Shown here: piece after piece, positions 1 through 8,174 of the stretch
Layout: every line of letters begins with the position of its first letter
Numbering within the stretch: position 1 is the stretch's first letter
The notes under the pieces: model-generated
Told to the model about the DNA's origin: nothing
The model's database searches: none
The model's input: the letters and a program-made list of their open reading frames with translations, nothing else
DNA from: Cohnella sp. CFH 77786
GTDB lineage: Bacteria > Bacillota > Bacilli > Paenibacillales > Paenibacillaceae
Assembly (NCBI RefSeq): GCF_019400745.1
Contig: NZ_WJIB01000026.1
Location: 1-64,000, forward strand
Direction of reading: 5' to 3'
DNA length: 64,000 bases
Made by a program: the position numbers and the translations under genes

Positions 1-51
1 ATGTGGGCAATGGAACTTGAAGACCGATCTGCGTTTTACAGGGCGCTGTAA
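1..51 (+). CDS. possible 3' end of a CDS cut by the window edge
   Basis: An open frame runs from the first base to a TAA at 49-51 and encodes about 16 residues (ending YRAL). It may be the tail of a gene lying to the left, or chance. No family can be assigned from so short a piece. Confidence 0.22.
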   Translation: MWAMELEDRSAFYRAL

Positions 52-129
52 TCGCTAGAAAAACATACCTATCCTGCGAACGATGTAATTTTTGTGGGGC
101 AGACTCCAGAATTAAGGGGCCTAGCCGCT

Positions 130-354
130 AACCGGGTTTTTCCGGGTTACAGCGGGGATTTCGCCGCTTTGGGACGCTCTAACCGGGTTTTTCCGGGTTA
201 CAGCGGGGATTTCGCCGCTTTGGGGCGCTCTAACCGGGTTTTTCCGGGTTACAGCGGGGATTTCGCCGCTTTGGGACGCTCTAACCGGGTTTTTCCGGGT
301 TACAGCGGGGATTTCGCCGCTTTGGGACGCTCTAACCGGGTTTTCCGGGTTAAT
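130..354. repeat. 51-bp tandem repeat, about 4.4 copies
   Basis: Units begin at 130, 181, 232 and 283, with a partial fifth at 334. The copies differ at only a few positions. Each unit can form two short imperfect hairpins, one AACC..GGTT around a T5 loop and one AGCGG..CCGCT. Because 51 is a multiple of three, an open frame with a 17-residue period runs through it, but there is no ribosome site or known domain, so I treat it as non-coding intergenic satellite. Confidence 0.9.
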
Positions 355-399
355 GCGTGAACAACACTACAGTAAGTAGTTGCACGTCGTCGTTATTTC

Positions 400-732
400 G
401 GCAGGTCGGCGAGAATGCCGGCAAATATGTGGCGCTGCGTCGGGTCGGCGAGACTACCTCGAAACAGGGCGCAGCGTCGGGTCGGCGAGACTGATTCGAA
501 ACAGGGCGCTGCGTCGGGTCGGCGAGACTGCCGCGAAACAGGGCGCTGCGTCGGGTCGGCGAGACTGATTCGAAACAGGGCGCTGCGTCGGGTCGGCGAG
601 ACTGCCGCGAAACAGGGCGCTGCGTCGGGTCGGCGAGACTACCGTGATACAGGGCGCAGCGTCGGGTCGGCGAGACTGCCGCGAAACAGGGCGCAGCGTC
701 GGGTCGGCGAGACTGCCGCGAAACGGCGAAAC
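400..732. repeat. 37-bp tandem repeat, 8 copies plus one degenerate copy
   Basis: Units start at 437, 474, 511, 548, 585, 622, 659 and 696, with a decayed copy at 400-436. Most of each unit is invariant (GTCGGGTCGGCGAGACT core) and a window of about 8 bases varies. Units 2-3 and 4-5 form a duplicated 74-bp dimer, a sign of slippage or unequal exchange. There are no unique spacers, so it is not CRISPR. It lies just 3' of the minus-strand sulfur operon. Confidence 0.9.
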
Positions 733-733
733 G

Positions 734-766
734 GAAACCGGCATTCTCCGCGAGAACGCCGGTTTC
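734..766 (-). terminator. probable terminator of the sulfur-salvage operon
   Basis: Perfect 9-bp arms (GAAACCGGC / GCCGGTTTC) are followed inside by a further 5-bp stem and a 3-base loop. The hairpin lies about 80 bases past the stop of the last gene at 845. The U-tract on the minus strand is interrupted (CCGTTTCGCCGTTTC), so termination may be incomplete. Confidence 0.55.
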
Positions 767-844
767 TGCGCTTCCTTTCCGCCGGAGCTGTCCGCCCCTT
801 CCGCAGGCCTCCGAGGCGCGACGCCTCATCATCAATTCCGCCTG

Positions 845-2173
845 TCAGCTGGTCACTTTCCCCCTCGCGTAACGGTTCTCCGGTATCGGAAGCCCCAGGT
901 TGCCGCGCAGCGTATCCGACTCGTACTCCGTGCGGTAAATCCCCCGTTGCTGAAGGATCGGCACGACCAGGTCCACGAAATCGCTCAAGCCGCTCGGTAG
1001 CGCAGAGTGGATGATGAAACCGTCGGCAGCCTCCTCCTCGTGCCAGCGCTGAATGAGGTCGGCGATCCGCTCCGGCGTGCCGACGAATTCCCCGCGGGGC
1101 GTCGCCGAGCGAAGCGCGACCTGGCGCAGCGTGAGCCCCTGCTCCTTGGCCGTCCGCTTGATTTTGTCCGTCCCGCTCCGAAAGCTGTTGCTCCCGAGAT
1201 CGCCGAGGTCGGGGAACGGCTCGTCGAGCGGATACTGCGAGAAATCGTGATGGTCGAAGAACCGCCCGAGGAAATCGAGCGCTTTGTCGATCGACACCAG
1301 GCTCGCGATTTCCTCGTATTTGCGCTCGGCTTCCTCCTCCGTCCGGCCGATGATCGGCCCGATGCCGGGGAAGATGGCGATCTCGTCCGGCGACCGTCCG
1401 AGCGCCGCTGCCCGCCCTTTCACGTCCCGGTAGAACTCCCGCGCTTCCTCGATCGTCTCGTGCCCGGTGAAGACGGCGTCGGCACTTCGGGCCGCAAGGT
1501 TTTTGCCGCTTTCGGAGGAGCCCGCCTGGAAAATGACCGGGTGTCCCTGCTTCGAACGCGCGATGTTGAGCGGGCCTTCCACCGAGAAGTACTTGCCCTT
1601 GTGATTCAGGCGATGCATCTTGGCCGGATCGAAGAACACGCCGGACTCCTTATCCCGGATGAACGCGCCGTCCTCCCAGGAATCCCAGAGCCCCCGAGCG
1701 ACCTCCAAAAATTCTTCCGCGATCCGGTAGCGTTCGTCATGGCTGGGATGCTCGGTTTTCCCGTAGTTGCGGGCCGAACCTTCCAGCGGTGAAGTGACGA
1801 CGTTCCACCCCGCGCGTCCTCCGCTGATGTGGTCGAGGGACGCGAATTGCCTGGCGACCGTGAACGGCTCGCTGTACGAGGTGGACAGCGTGCCGACCAG
1901 GCCGATCCGCGAGGTGACGGACGCCAGCGCGGACAGAATCGTGACCGGCTCGAACCGGTTGAGGAAATGGGGGATCGATTTCTCCGTGATGTACAAGCCG
2001 TCCGCGATGAACAGCAGATCGAAAAGCCCTGCCTCCGCCGTCAAGGCCTGCTGCTTGTAGAAGCCGAAATTGACGCTGGCGTCGGCCGGAATCTCCGGAT
2101 GGCGCCAGGCCGAAATGTTGCCCCCTACCCCGTGGATGAGAGCTCCGAACTTGATCTTTTTGCGGACCGCCAT
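845..2173 (-). CDS. LLM-class FMN-dependent monooxygenase, NtaA/DszA type (CmoJ/YxeK-like)
   Basis: This 442-residue protein fits the NtaA/SnaA/DszA/SoxA subgroup of luciferase-like flavin monooxygenases, with the typical N-terminal KIKFGALIHGVGGN segment and the SGGRAGWNVVTS motif near residue 120. Such enzymes use reduced FMN from a partner reductase and O2 to cleave C-S or C-N bonds. Relatives in the B. subtilis ytm/ytn and yxe operons act on N-acetylated S-modified cysteines. The start follows a strong GGAGGAGGAGAG site. It is the last gene of the locus, 22 bases after the acetyltransferase, and FMNH2 probably comes from the SsuE-like protein at 10299. The family call is firm; the substrate is inferred from context. 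Confidence 0.85.
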   Translation of the reverse strand: MAVRKKIKFGALIHGVGGNISAWRHPEIPADASVNFGFYKQQALTAEAGLFDLLFIADGLYITEKSIPHFLNRFEPVTILSALASVTSRIGLVGTLSTSYSEPFTVARQFASLDHISGGRAGWNVVTSPLEGSARNYGKTEHPSHDERYRIAEEFLEVARGLWDSWEDGAFIRDKESGVFFDPAKMHRLNHKGKYFSVEGPLNIARSKQGHPVIFQAGSSESGKNLAARSADAVFTGHETIEEAREFYRDVKGRAAALGRSPDEIAIFPGIGPIIGRTEEEAERKYEEIASLVSIDKALDFLGRFFDHHDFSQYPLDEPFPDLGDLGSNSFRSGTDKIKRTAKEQGLTLRQVALRSATPRGEFVGTPERIADLIQRWHEEEAADGFIIHSALPSGLSDFVDLVVPILQQRGIYRTEYESDTLRGNLGLPIPENRYARGKVTS

Positions 2174-2195
2174 GTTTCTCTCCTCCTCCTCTTCC

Positions 2196-2732
2196 TTATG
2201 CCCGCGCCTCCAGCAGCGCGGATTCTCTTAAGCGAAGCCTATAGCTCTTAACCAGCCTTTCCCCGTTGTAAAACTCTTTGTCGAACGCTCTCTCGAACCC
2301 GAGCCTTTCGTACAACCGCACGGCGGATGCCATCATGTCGGAAGTGTGCAGGTGCAGCGTGTCGGCTCCCCACTCCAGCGCGCGTCTCGCGCTTTCCCGC
2401 AGCAGGGCCGTCGCGATGCCTTGCCCTCTCGCGCCCGGCGATACGGCCAGCAGCCGGACGATCGGCGATTCGATTCCGATATCGCGTCCGTACGCGGCGA
2501 GGGAGGAGTCGAACAGCAGCGCGCTGCCGACGATTTCGCCGTTCCGGTCGGCGACCAGCCTCGCCCTCGGCCCTTCGGCTTCCACGGAAGCCAGGATATC
2601 CTCGCGGTAAGCCGCCCATCGCTCCGGCGCCAAGACGCTCTCATACTGCTGATAGGCGTCCAGCAGTACTTTCCGGATCGCGTCCCGGTCGGAATTCCGC
2701 GCCTCGCGGATCGAAACTTCCGTTTCGGACAT
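2196..2732 (-). CDS. GNAT-family N-acetyltransferase (SnaA/SnaB-like by context)
   Basis: A 178-residue single-domain GNAT protein. The acetyl-CoA pyrophosphate loop is RGQGIAT near residue 103, after beta-4 (VRLLAVSP), and the ERLGFE motif sits near residue 143. In the B. subtilis S-(2-succino)cysteine routes a GNAT enzyme N-acetylates the S-modified cysteine before C-S oxidation. The same partners are present here (FMN monooxygenase, M20 deacylase, Tcy-type importer), which supports that role. It lies 23 bases after the DinB gene and 22 before the monooxygenase, with ribosome site GGGAGG before the ATG. Substrate not proven by sequence. Confidence 0.82.
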   Translation of the reverse strand: MSETEVSIREARNSDRDAIRKVLLDAYQQYESVLAPERWAAYREDILASVEAEGPRARLVADRNGEIVGSALLFDSSLAAYGRDIGIESPIVRLLAVSPGARGQGIATALLRESARRALEWGADTLHLHTSDMMASAVRLYERLGFERAFDKEFYNGERLVKSYRLRLRESALLEARA

Positions 2733-2755
2733 TCCCTCCCACCTCCCCGAAATCC

Positions 2756-3256
2756 TTACACCGCGCAGCCGGCGCCGAGCGGGGGATTTTCCGATATCCC
2801 TTTTTTGATGCGGTCGATCTGGCCCAGATGCCTATTCACGTGATCGATGAAGGCGTGGACGATCGCGGACAGCGTGACCGTCTCCCCTCGGAAATTGACG
2901 CCCGTCCTTCCCCATTCCTCTTCGGAGAGACGGACGAACAAATGGCCGTTATGGACCAATAAAGCCCGGAAAACGTTCAGGAATTCCTCCGCTTTCCCTG
3001 CGTTCGCTTTCTGGCCGGCTACCCAAGTGTCTTGGCTGAAAGCGGGCAGCCGCGCCTCCGAGCCCGACAGGATTTCGCGAATCCGGAAAGACACGACGAT
3101 ATTGTGGTCCGCCAGATGCGCGAGCACCTCCGTCACGCTCCATTTGTCCGGCGCCGGCTTGAAGCGGAGCTCCTCCTCCGACAAGCCCTCGATCGCATCA
3201 AGCAATTGGTCGTACGTTTTCAAATAGGACGCGAGATCCGCCGGTTTCTGGCTCAT
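2756..3256 (-). CDS. DinB/YfiT-like metalloprotein (possible thiol S-transferase)
   Basis: About 166 residues. The start chosen is the third candidate because AGGAGG lies 9 bases before it and overlaps the stop of the preceding oxidase gene. The protein is a four-helix DinB_2-type domain with the metal triad apparently H47, H139 and H143, whose spacing matches YfiT. Several members of this superfamily are bacillithiol- or mycothiol-dependent S-transferases and others are hydrolases. Its place inside a sulfur-amino-acid operon suggests thiol or S-conjugate chemistry, for example bacillithiol transfer. That is inference; the fold and metal ligands are what the sequence shows. Confidence 0.78.
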   Translation of the reverse strand: MSQKPADLASYLKTYDQLLDAIEGLSEEELRFKPAPDKWSVTEVLAHLADHNIVVSFRIREILSGSEARLPAFSQDTWVAGQKANAGKAEEFLNVFRALLVHNGHLFVRLSEEEWGRTGVNFRGETVTLSAIVHAFIDHVNRHLGQIDRIKKGISENPPLGAGCAV

Positions 3257-3270
3257 GTCCAACATCCTCC

Positions 3271-4449
3271 TCAAATTTGAAAATCGAGACGCTGCCGCGT
3301 TTCGTCAAACCGCCAATACGAGAACGGGCTCAAATCGAGATCCGTCGATCGGTCCACCGTCAAATCGGCCAAAGCTTCCCCCACCGCGCTGGCAAACTTG
3401 AAGCCGTGCCCCGAAAACCCTCCCGCCAGCAGGACGTTCGGATACGCGGGATGCGCGTCGATGACGAAATGTTCGTCGGGCGTCATCTCGTATTTGCATG
3501 CCGCGCCTCGAAGCAGCTTGCCCGCCGCTCCCGGCAAGTAAGCGTTCAAAGCTTGGCGCAAATCCGCTTCGTCTTCCGGATAGGCGCCGAACGGGGGAAA
3601 CGACTCGCCCGGCGTCCATTCGGCTCCCCCGTCATGGCGGCCGATTTTCAGTCCCGCTCCGCCGATGTCCGGGAATCCGTAGTAGCCTCCTTCGGCCGTA
3701 CCGATCGTAAATCCTGGAAACGCTCCGGCGCGGAAGCCATCGTTCCGCGTTTCGAACCACCCGACGGCTTTGCGGACGGAACGGATCGGCAAACGCACGA
3801 ACGGCTCCAGCGTCCGAAACCAAGCGCCGGCGCACAAGATGATATTGTCCGCGTGGTACACCTCGTCTCCGGCGGCGACGAAAGCGAAAGCGTTGCCCGC
3901 CACCTTCACGTCCCGGACGAGCGTGTTCGTGAGCAGCACGGCTCCCGCTTCCAGAGCCAGCCTCCTGTAAGCCGCCACGCACCGTTCGCTGTGCAAGTAG
4001 CCCGCGTTCGGCTCGTACATCCCCCGGAAATCCTCCGGGACGGCGAACCCCGGCCACCGGTGCAGGATTTCCGCGGCGTCCAACAGCTCGACGCATACGC
4101 CGTTCCCCCTCGCGTCTTGCACGCGGCCTTCGAACGAACCGATCGCTTCCGTCGCCACATTCAATACGCCCGAGCGTTCCAGCAGCTTCTCCCCGGATAA
4201 AGCCTCCAGCTCGCGCCACTTGTCGTCCGCGCGCAGAGCGAGCCGCACGTACGCGTCCCCGCCATGGTAGGCGTGGCGGATCAGCCGCGGCTCCCCATGG
4301 TGGCTCCCGTGCGCATGGGGCGGGTTGAAAGCGTCAATGAGCAGCGTCTTCACGCCTCTCTTCACGAGATGGTAGCCCGCGCTCATGCCCATCGATCCGG
4401 CGCCGATGACGATGACCTCGTAAGATTTGGGAATGCCCGCATCAGCCAT
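3271..4449 (-). CDS. FAD-dependent oxidase of the monomeric sarcosine / N-methyl-L-tryptophan oxidase family
   Basis: A 392-residue DAO-fold flavoprotein. The N-terminal dinucleotide-binding motif VIGAGSMG lies near residues 14-21. Cys318, in an AACKYEMTPDEHF context, matches the cysteine that binds FAD covalently in monomeric sarcosine oxidase (Cys315), and the GGFSGHGFKF motif is conserved. The family oxidatively demethylates secondary amino acids, giving formaldehyde and H2O2. The start overlaps the end of the M20 deacylase gene by 8 bases, so translation is probably coupled. The B. subtilis S-cysteine operons have no such gene, so the substrate may be an N-alkylated sulfur amino acid (inference). 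Confidence 0.85.
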   Translation of the reverse strand: MADAGIPKSYEVIVIGAGSMGMSAGYHLVKRGVKTLLIDAFNPPHAHGSHHGEPRLIRHAYHGGDAYVRLALRADDKWRELEALSGEKLLERSGVLNVATEAIGSFEGRVQDARGNGVCVELLDAAEILHRWPGFAVPEDFRGMYEPNAGYLHSERCVAAYRRLALEAGAVLLTNTLVRDVKVAGNAFAFVAAGDEVYHADNIILCAGAWFRTLEPFVRLPIRSVRKAVGWFETRNDGFRAGAFPGFTIGTAEGGYYGFPDIGGAGLKIGRHDGGAEWTPGESFPPFGAYPEDEADLRQALNAYLPGAAGKLLRGAACKYEMTPDEHFVIDAHPAYPNVLLAGGFSGHGFKFASAVGEALADLTVDRSTDLDLSPFSYWRFDETRQRLDFQI

Positions 4450-5686
4450 TCGGATCCACCGTCCCCGCGATCGCTTTCGCTTCCCTCGCCGGCCCCGTGC
4501 TTCTCCCCGTTCCGGCCCCCGCCTCCGTTGCCTCCTGCGCCTTCAGCTTCCCGATCGCGTCAACCGCCAGCGCCGCCAGGAATTTGGCGCCGATCGGCAG
4601 CGCCCGCTCGTCGACATCGAACGCGGGATGATGCCACTCCTGCGGTCCCGACGTCCCGAGAAACACGAAGAGCCCCGGGACTTGCTGCCGGTAGAAGGCG
4701 AAATCCTCCCCCGCGGGAGAGGGGAGCGGCGACACCACGTTCAGGCCGAGTCCCTCTGCCGTCCGTACGGCGGTTTCAGCCCATCCCGCGTCGTTGCGGA
4801 CGGCCGGAGGTCCCGCGATCCAACGGACGGAAGCTTGCGTCCCGTAGGCCGCCGCGACGCCGTGCACCACTTGCTCGAACCGCTCGCGGACCTTCGTCCT
4901 CACCTTCTCGTCGAACGTGCGCAGCGTCCCGTCGAACGAAGCCTTGTCGGGAATGACGTTCCATGACGCTCCCCCCTGGAAGCGGGTCACGCTGAGCACG
5001 ACGCTGTCCAGCGGGCTGACGTTCCGGCTGACGATCGTCTGCAGCGCCGTGACGATATGGGCCGCGCCGACGATCGGGTCGAGCCCCGCCTCCGGCACCG
5101 CCGCGTGGCTTCCCCGCCCCTCGACCTCCACCGCGAACCCGTCGGCTGCCGCCATGAGCGGACCCGCCTTGATGCCGACGGTGCCGACCGGCAAATCCGG
5201 CTTGTTATGCAGTCCGAAAATCGCCTGCACCCCCCGGAGCGCACCGCTCGCGATCACTTGCCCGGCTCCCAGCGCCTTCTCCTCCGCGGGCTGGAAGATC
5301 AGGCGGACGGTGCCCGCCAGCTCGCGCTCCCGCTCCTTGAGCAGCAGCGCGGCCCCGAGCAGCGCCGCGGTATGGAAGTCATGCCCGCAGGCATGCATGC
5401 GGCCGGGTACCGTGGAAGCGAACGGCAGGCCGGTCTTCTCCTGTACGGGCAGTGCGTCGATATCCGCGCGCAACGCCACCACGGGACCGCCAAGCAAGCC
5501 TCCGACCTCCGCGATAACGCCGGTTTTGAGCGGATACTCCACGATCCGGATGTCCGCTTCCCCCAGCCAGCCGCGGATCGTTGCCGTCGTCTCGTATTCC
5601 TCCAGCGAGAGCTCCGGATGGGCGTGCAGATGCCGCCGGGCCGCCGCCAGCCGCCGTTCCAGCGTTTCCACCGCCGGCGCGCTCAT
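4442..5686 (-). CDS. M20-family amidohydrolase / N-acyl-amino-acid deacylase (SndA/YxeP-like)
   Basis: A 414-residue M20D peptidase-fold hydrolase. Metal-ligand motifs include RADIDALP (residues 73-80), HACGHDFH (98-105, Cys100 and His102), QPAEE near 132, and GLHNKPD. Relatives remove N-acetyl or other N-acyl groups from amino acids. In the B. subtilis succinocysteine pathway the M20 enzyme releases cysteine from N-acetylcysteine after oxidative C-S cleavage. The start ATG overlaps the TGA of the upstream flavoprotein gene (ATGA), and GGAG lies 8 bases ahead. This is a cytosolic enzyme; the substrate is inferred from neighbours. Confidence 0.87.
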   Translation of the reverse strand: MSAPAVETLERRLAAARRHLHAHPELSLEEYETTATIRGWLGEADIRIVEYPLKTGVIAEVGGLLGGPVVALRADIDALPVQEKTGLPFASTVPGRMHACGHDFHTAALLGAALLLKERERELAGTVRLIFQPAEEKALGAGQVIASGALRGVQAIFGLHNKPDLPVGTVGIKAGPLMAAADGFAVEVEGRGSHAAVPEAGLDPIVGAAHIVTALQTIVSRNVSPLDSVVLSVTRFQGGASWNVIPDKASFDGTLRTFDEKVRTKVRERFEQVVHGVAAAYGTQASVRWIAGPPAVRNDAGWAETAVRTAEGLGLNVVSPLPSPAGEDFAFYRQQVPGLFVFLGTSGPQEWHHPAFDVDERALPIGAKFLAALAVDAIGKLKAQEATEAGAGTGRSTGPAREAKAIAGTVDPNG

Positions 5687-6693
5687 ACCGGCAGCTCCTC
5701 GAACGCTTCAAGCAGAAGCTCGAACGACCGGATCCGCTTGGCGAAATCCCCGAGAATGGTCGTAAAAAGAAACTCCTCCACGCCGTACGCCTCCTTGAGC
5801 TCCAGCAGCCGTTGACGCACCGTCTCCTTCGTGCCTTTGGCGATGTCCGCATCCCGGACTTCGGCCGTGTACGACTCGCCGGCCTGGCGGGCGAACTCTT
5901 CCGCTTGCTCCGGCGAACCGACGTTAACCGTTTTTCCGCTGGCCAGCGTCACGCGAACGCTTTTGAAGCTTCCGGCCAGCTCGGCGGCCTCTTCCTCGGA
6001 ATCCGCGACGATCGCGGAAAGCGCGAGGATCGCGTACGGCTCGGTTCCCCGGGAACGGTTGAACCGTGCCCGATAGGTCTCGAACGCGATCCTCGCCGTC
6101 TCATAGTCGCTGTTGATGAACAGCGCGAACGCGTACGGGTATCCCCGTTCGGCCGCCAGCTCCGCGCTCGATACGCTCGTTCCGAGCAAGTAAAGGTCGG
6201 CGGGCTGCGCCGGCACCGGGCTGGCCTGAATGCCGGCGAGCGGGTGAGCCTCCTCCGTCCGTCCGGACAAGTATCCTTCGAGCTCCGCCAGCTTCTCCGC
6301 GAGCGGCCGGCTTTCCGCCGTCCCCTGCTGCAGCGCCCTCGTCGACCGCGGGAGCCCGCCCGGCGCCCGGCCGATGCCGAGGTCCACCCTGCCGGGGGCC
6401 AACGAAGCGAGCACGTTGAAGTTTTCCGCTACTTTATAGGGACTATAATGCTGCAGCATCACGCCTCCCGAGCCGACCCGGATTTTCTCCGTATGGGCCA
6501 GCAGATGGCCGATGAGCACCTCGGGCGAAGAGCCCGCCGTCTGGGGGGAATCATGGTGCTCCGCCACCCAGAACCGGCGAAACCCGCGCCGCTCCGCGAA
6601 CTTGGCCAGCTTGACGGTGTTTTGCAGCGCTTCGGACGCGGTTTGTCCGGGGAACACGATGCTTTGGTCGAGAATGCCGAATGGGATCCCCAC
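5683..6693 (-). CDS. LLM-class flavin-dependent oxidoreductase, MsnO8 type (CmoO/YtmO-like)
   Basis: A 336-residue protein of the luciferase-like MsnO8 subgroup. It shows the FWVAEHHDSP motif near residue 41, RVGSGGVMLQHYSPYKVAE near 72 and VDLGIGRAPGG near 104. The start is GTG, with AGGAG 9 bases upstream. It is the second flavin monooxygenase of the locus and corresponds by position and family to YtmO (CmoO) of B. subtilis, which sits directly after the Tcy importer genes there too. It may oxidise a different S-substituted cysteine from the enzyme at 845. It overlaps the next gene by 4 bases. Confidence 0.85.
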   Translation of the reverse strand: MGIPFGILDQSIVFPGQTASEALQNTVKLAKFAERRGFRRFWVAEHHDSPQTAGSSPEVLIGHLLAHTEKIRVGSGGVMLQHYSPYKVAENFNVLASLAPGRVDLGIGRAPGGLPRSTRALQQGTAESRPLAEKLAELEGYLSGRTEEAHPLAGIQASPVPAQPADLYLLGTSVSSAELAAERGYPYAFALFINSDYETARIAFETYRARFNRSRGTEPYAILALSAIVADSEEEAAELAGSFKSVRVTLASGKTVNVGSPEQAEEFARQAGESYTAEVRDADIAKGTKETVRQRLLELKEAYGVEEFLFTTILGDFAKRIRSFELLLEAFEELPV

Positions 6694-6714
6694 GCCTATC
6701 CACTCCTGTCCTTC

Positions 6715-7467
6715 TTAGATCGAATAAACCCCTTCGGGCGTAAAACGTTTCAGGAACTGCTTCGTCCGCTCTTCCTTCGGAGAGGTGAAAATCTCGTTCG
6801 GACGGCCTTCCTCCACCACAACGCCCTCGTCCATGAAGATAACGTGGTTCGCCACATCCTGCGCGAAGCCCATCTCATGGGTCACGATGATCATCGTGAT
6901 GCCTTCCTTCGCGATTTTGCGGATGACCGCCAGCACTTCTCCGACGAGCTCCGGATCCAGCGCCGAGGTCGGCTCGTCGAAGAGGATGACCTCGGGGTTC
7001 AATGCAAGCGCGCGGGCGATGCCGACCCGCTGCTGCTGTCCGCCCGACAGCTGGCTCGGATAGGCGTCCAGCTTCGCCCCGAGTCCCACCTTCTCGAGCA
7101 ATTGCACGCTGCGCGCCCGCGCTTCCTCCTTCGGTACCTTTTGCACGACGACGAGTCCTTCCATCACGTTTTCGAGCGCGGTTTTATGCCGGAACAGGTT
7201 ATATTGCTGGAACACCATCGCCGTCCGTTTGCGCAGCTCTCGGATGTCTTTTTTGGAAGCCGCTCTGCAATCGACTCGGCAATCGCCGATGCGGATTTCT
7301 CCTCCGCCGGGTTTCTCTAGATAGTTGATGCAGCGGAGCAGCGTCGTTTTGCCCGAACCGCTCGGGCCGAGGATGACCACCACTTCGCCCTTCTCCACCG
7401 TAAGGCCGATGCCTTTCAGAACCTGCTGGCGCCCGAACGATTTGGTAATGCCCTTAAGCTGGATCAT
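6715..7467 (-). CDS. polar amino-acid ABC transporter ATP-binding protein (TcyN/GlnQ type)
   Basis: The start is ATG at 7467, giving about 250 residues, the usual family length. Motifs are Walker A GPSGSGKTT, Q-loop QQYNLF, signature LSGGQQQR, Walker B VILFDEPTSALDP and switch His (VTHEMGF). It energises uptake of the sulfur amino acid with the two permeases and lipoprotein encoded upstream. The start overlaps the permease stop as ATGA. The same open frame extends much further upstream, but that part overlaps the permease gene and has no family similarity, so I excluded it. Confidence 0.93.
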   Translation of the reverse strand: MIQLKGITKSFGRQQVLKGIGLTVEKGEVVVILGPSGSGKTTLLRCINYLEKPGGGEIRIGDCRVDCRAASKKDIRELRKRTAMVFQQYNLFRHKTALENVMEGLVVVQKVPKEEARARSVQLLEKVGLGAKLDAYPSQLSGGQQQRVGIARALALNPEVILFDEPTSALDPELVGEVLAVIRKIAKEGITMIIVTHEMGFAQDVANHVIFMDEGVVVEEGRPNEIFTSPKEERTKQFLKRFTPEGVYSI

Positions 7468-8174
7468 GCGACACCGCCCCGGTAGTAAATGTTGATTCGT
7501 TTCTCCACCAGGGCGGACGCTCTTTCGATCAGCAGCGTCAACCCCCAATAGATCAGGGCGGCTGCCAAATAAGCGTCGAAAAACTTCCAGTTGGTGGAGG
7601 CAACGATCTGGGCTTTCGCCGTTACTTCCACGACGGAAACCGTAAAAGCCAGCGACGAGGCATGCAAAATGCCGACGACGAGGTTGGACACGTTGGGCAA
7701 GCTGGCCGCGAACGCCTGGGGAACGACGATTCGGCGGAGCGCCTGCCCCGTCGTCATGCCGATCGAATGGGCCGCTTCCAGCTGGCCCCGATTGACCGCG
7801 AGCAGTCCGGACCGGATGACTTCGGACGCATAAGCGCCCGCCGTGATCGAGAAAGCGATGAACGCGAATGCGATCATCGGAATCGAGGAGGACCGAAATG
7901 CCCATCCGAACTGCTTCGACAAAGCATCCACACCGAGCGACAGTCCGAAATAAATGAGCAGCAAATGCGTGATCATCGGGGTTCCCCGGATGAAAATGAC
8001 GTAAGCCGCCGCTACCTCGGACAAAACGGGCACACGGAACGTCCGGATCAAGGCCGCCGCCGTACCGATGACCAGGCCGCAGACGACGGATACCGCCGTG
8101 ATGAGCAGGGTTGTCGGGATAACGGACAATATCTGGACGAACGCGGTCCAAATGAATGACGGATCAAGCTTCAT
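7464..8174 (-). CDS. amino-acid ABC transporter permease (TcyM type)
   Basis: About 236 residues from ATG 8174, which follows GGAAGGAGG; longer starts have no ribosome site and overlap the upstream gene further. It is a HisM/GlnP-type permease with about five membrane segments and the EAA loop (EAAHSIGMTTGQALRRIVVPQA) near residue 145 that contacts the ATPase. It is the second of two consecutive permease genes that probably form a heterodimer, as TcyL/TcyM do. The start overlaps the preceding gene by 11 bases. Confidence 0.92.
   Translation of the reverse strand: MKLDPSFIWTAFVQILSVIPTTLLITAVSVVCGLVIGTAAALIRTFRVPVLSEVAAAYVIFIRGTPMITHLLLIYFGLSLGVDALSKQFGWAFRSSSIPMIAFAFIAFSITAGAYASEVIRSGLLAVNRGQLEAAHSIGMTTGQALRRIVVPQAFAASLPNVSNLVVGILHASSLAFTVSVVEVTAKAQIVASTNWKFFDAYLAAALIYWGLTLLIERASALVEKRINIYYRGGVA

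Noticed and set aside
130..354. Repetitive protein with a 17-residue period
   Set aside because: The open frame exists because 51 is divisible by three. There is no ribosome site, the reading continues unchanged in composition outside coding norms, and similar non-multiple-of-three arrays occur nearby.
400..732. CRISPR-like periodic array
   Set aside because: Units are contiguous 37-mers with no unique spacers, only a short variable window, and there are no cas genes in the window.
5581..7320. Long plus-strand open frame opposite the monooxygenase and ATPase genes
   Set aside because: It is antisense to well-supported enzymes, is rich in Arg/Pro/Leu as mirror frames in GC-rich DNA are, and matches no family.
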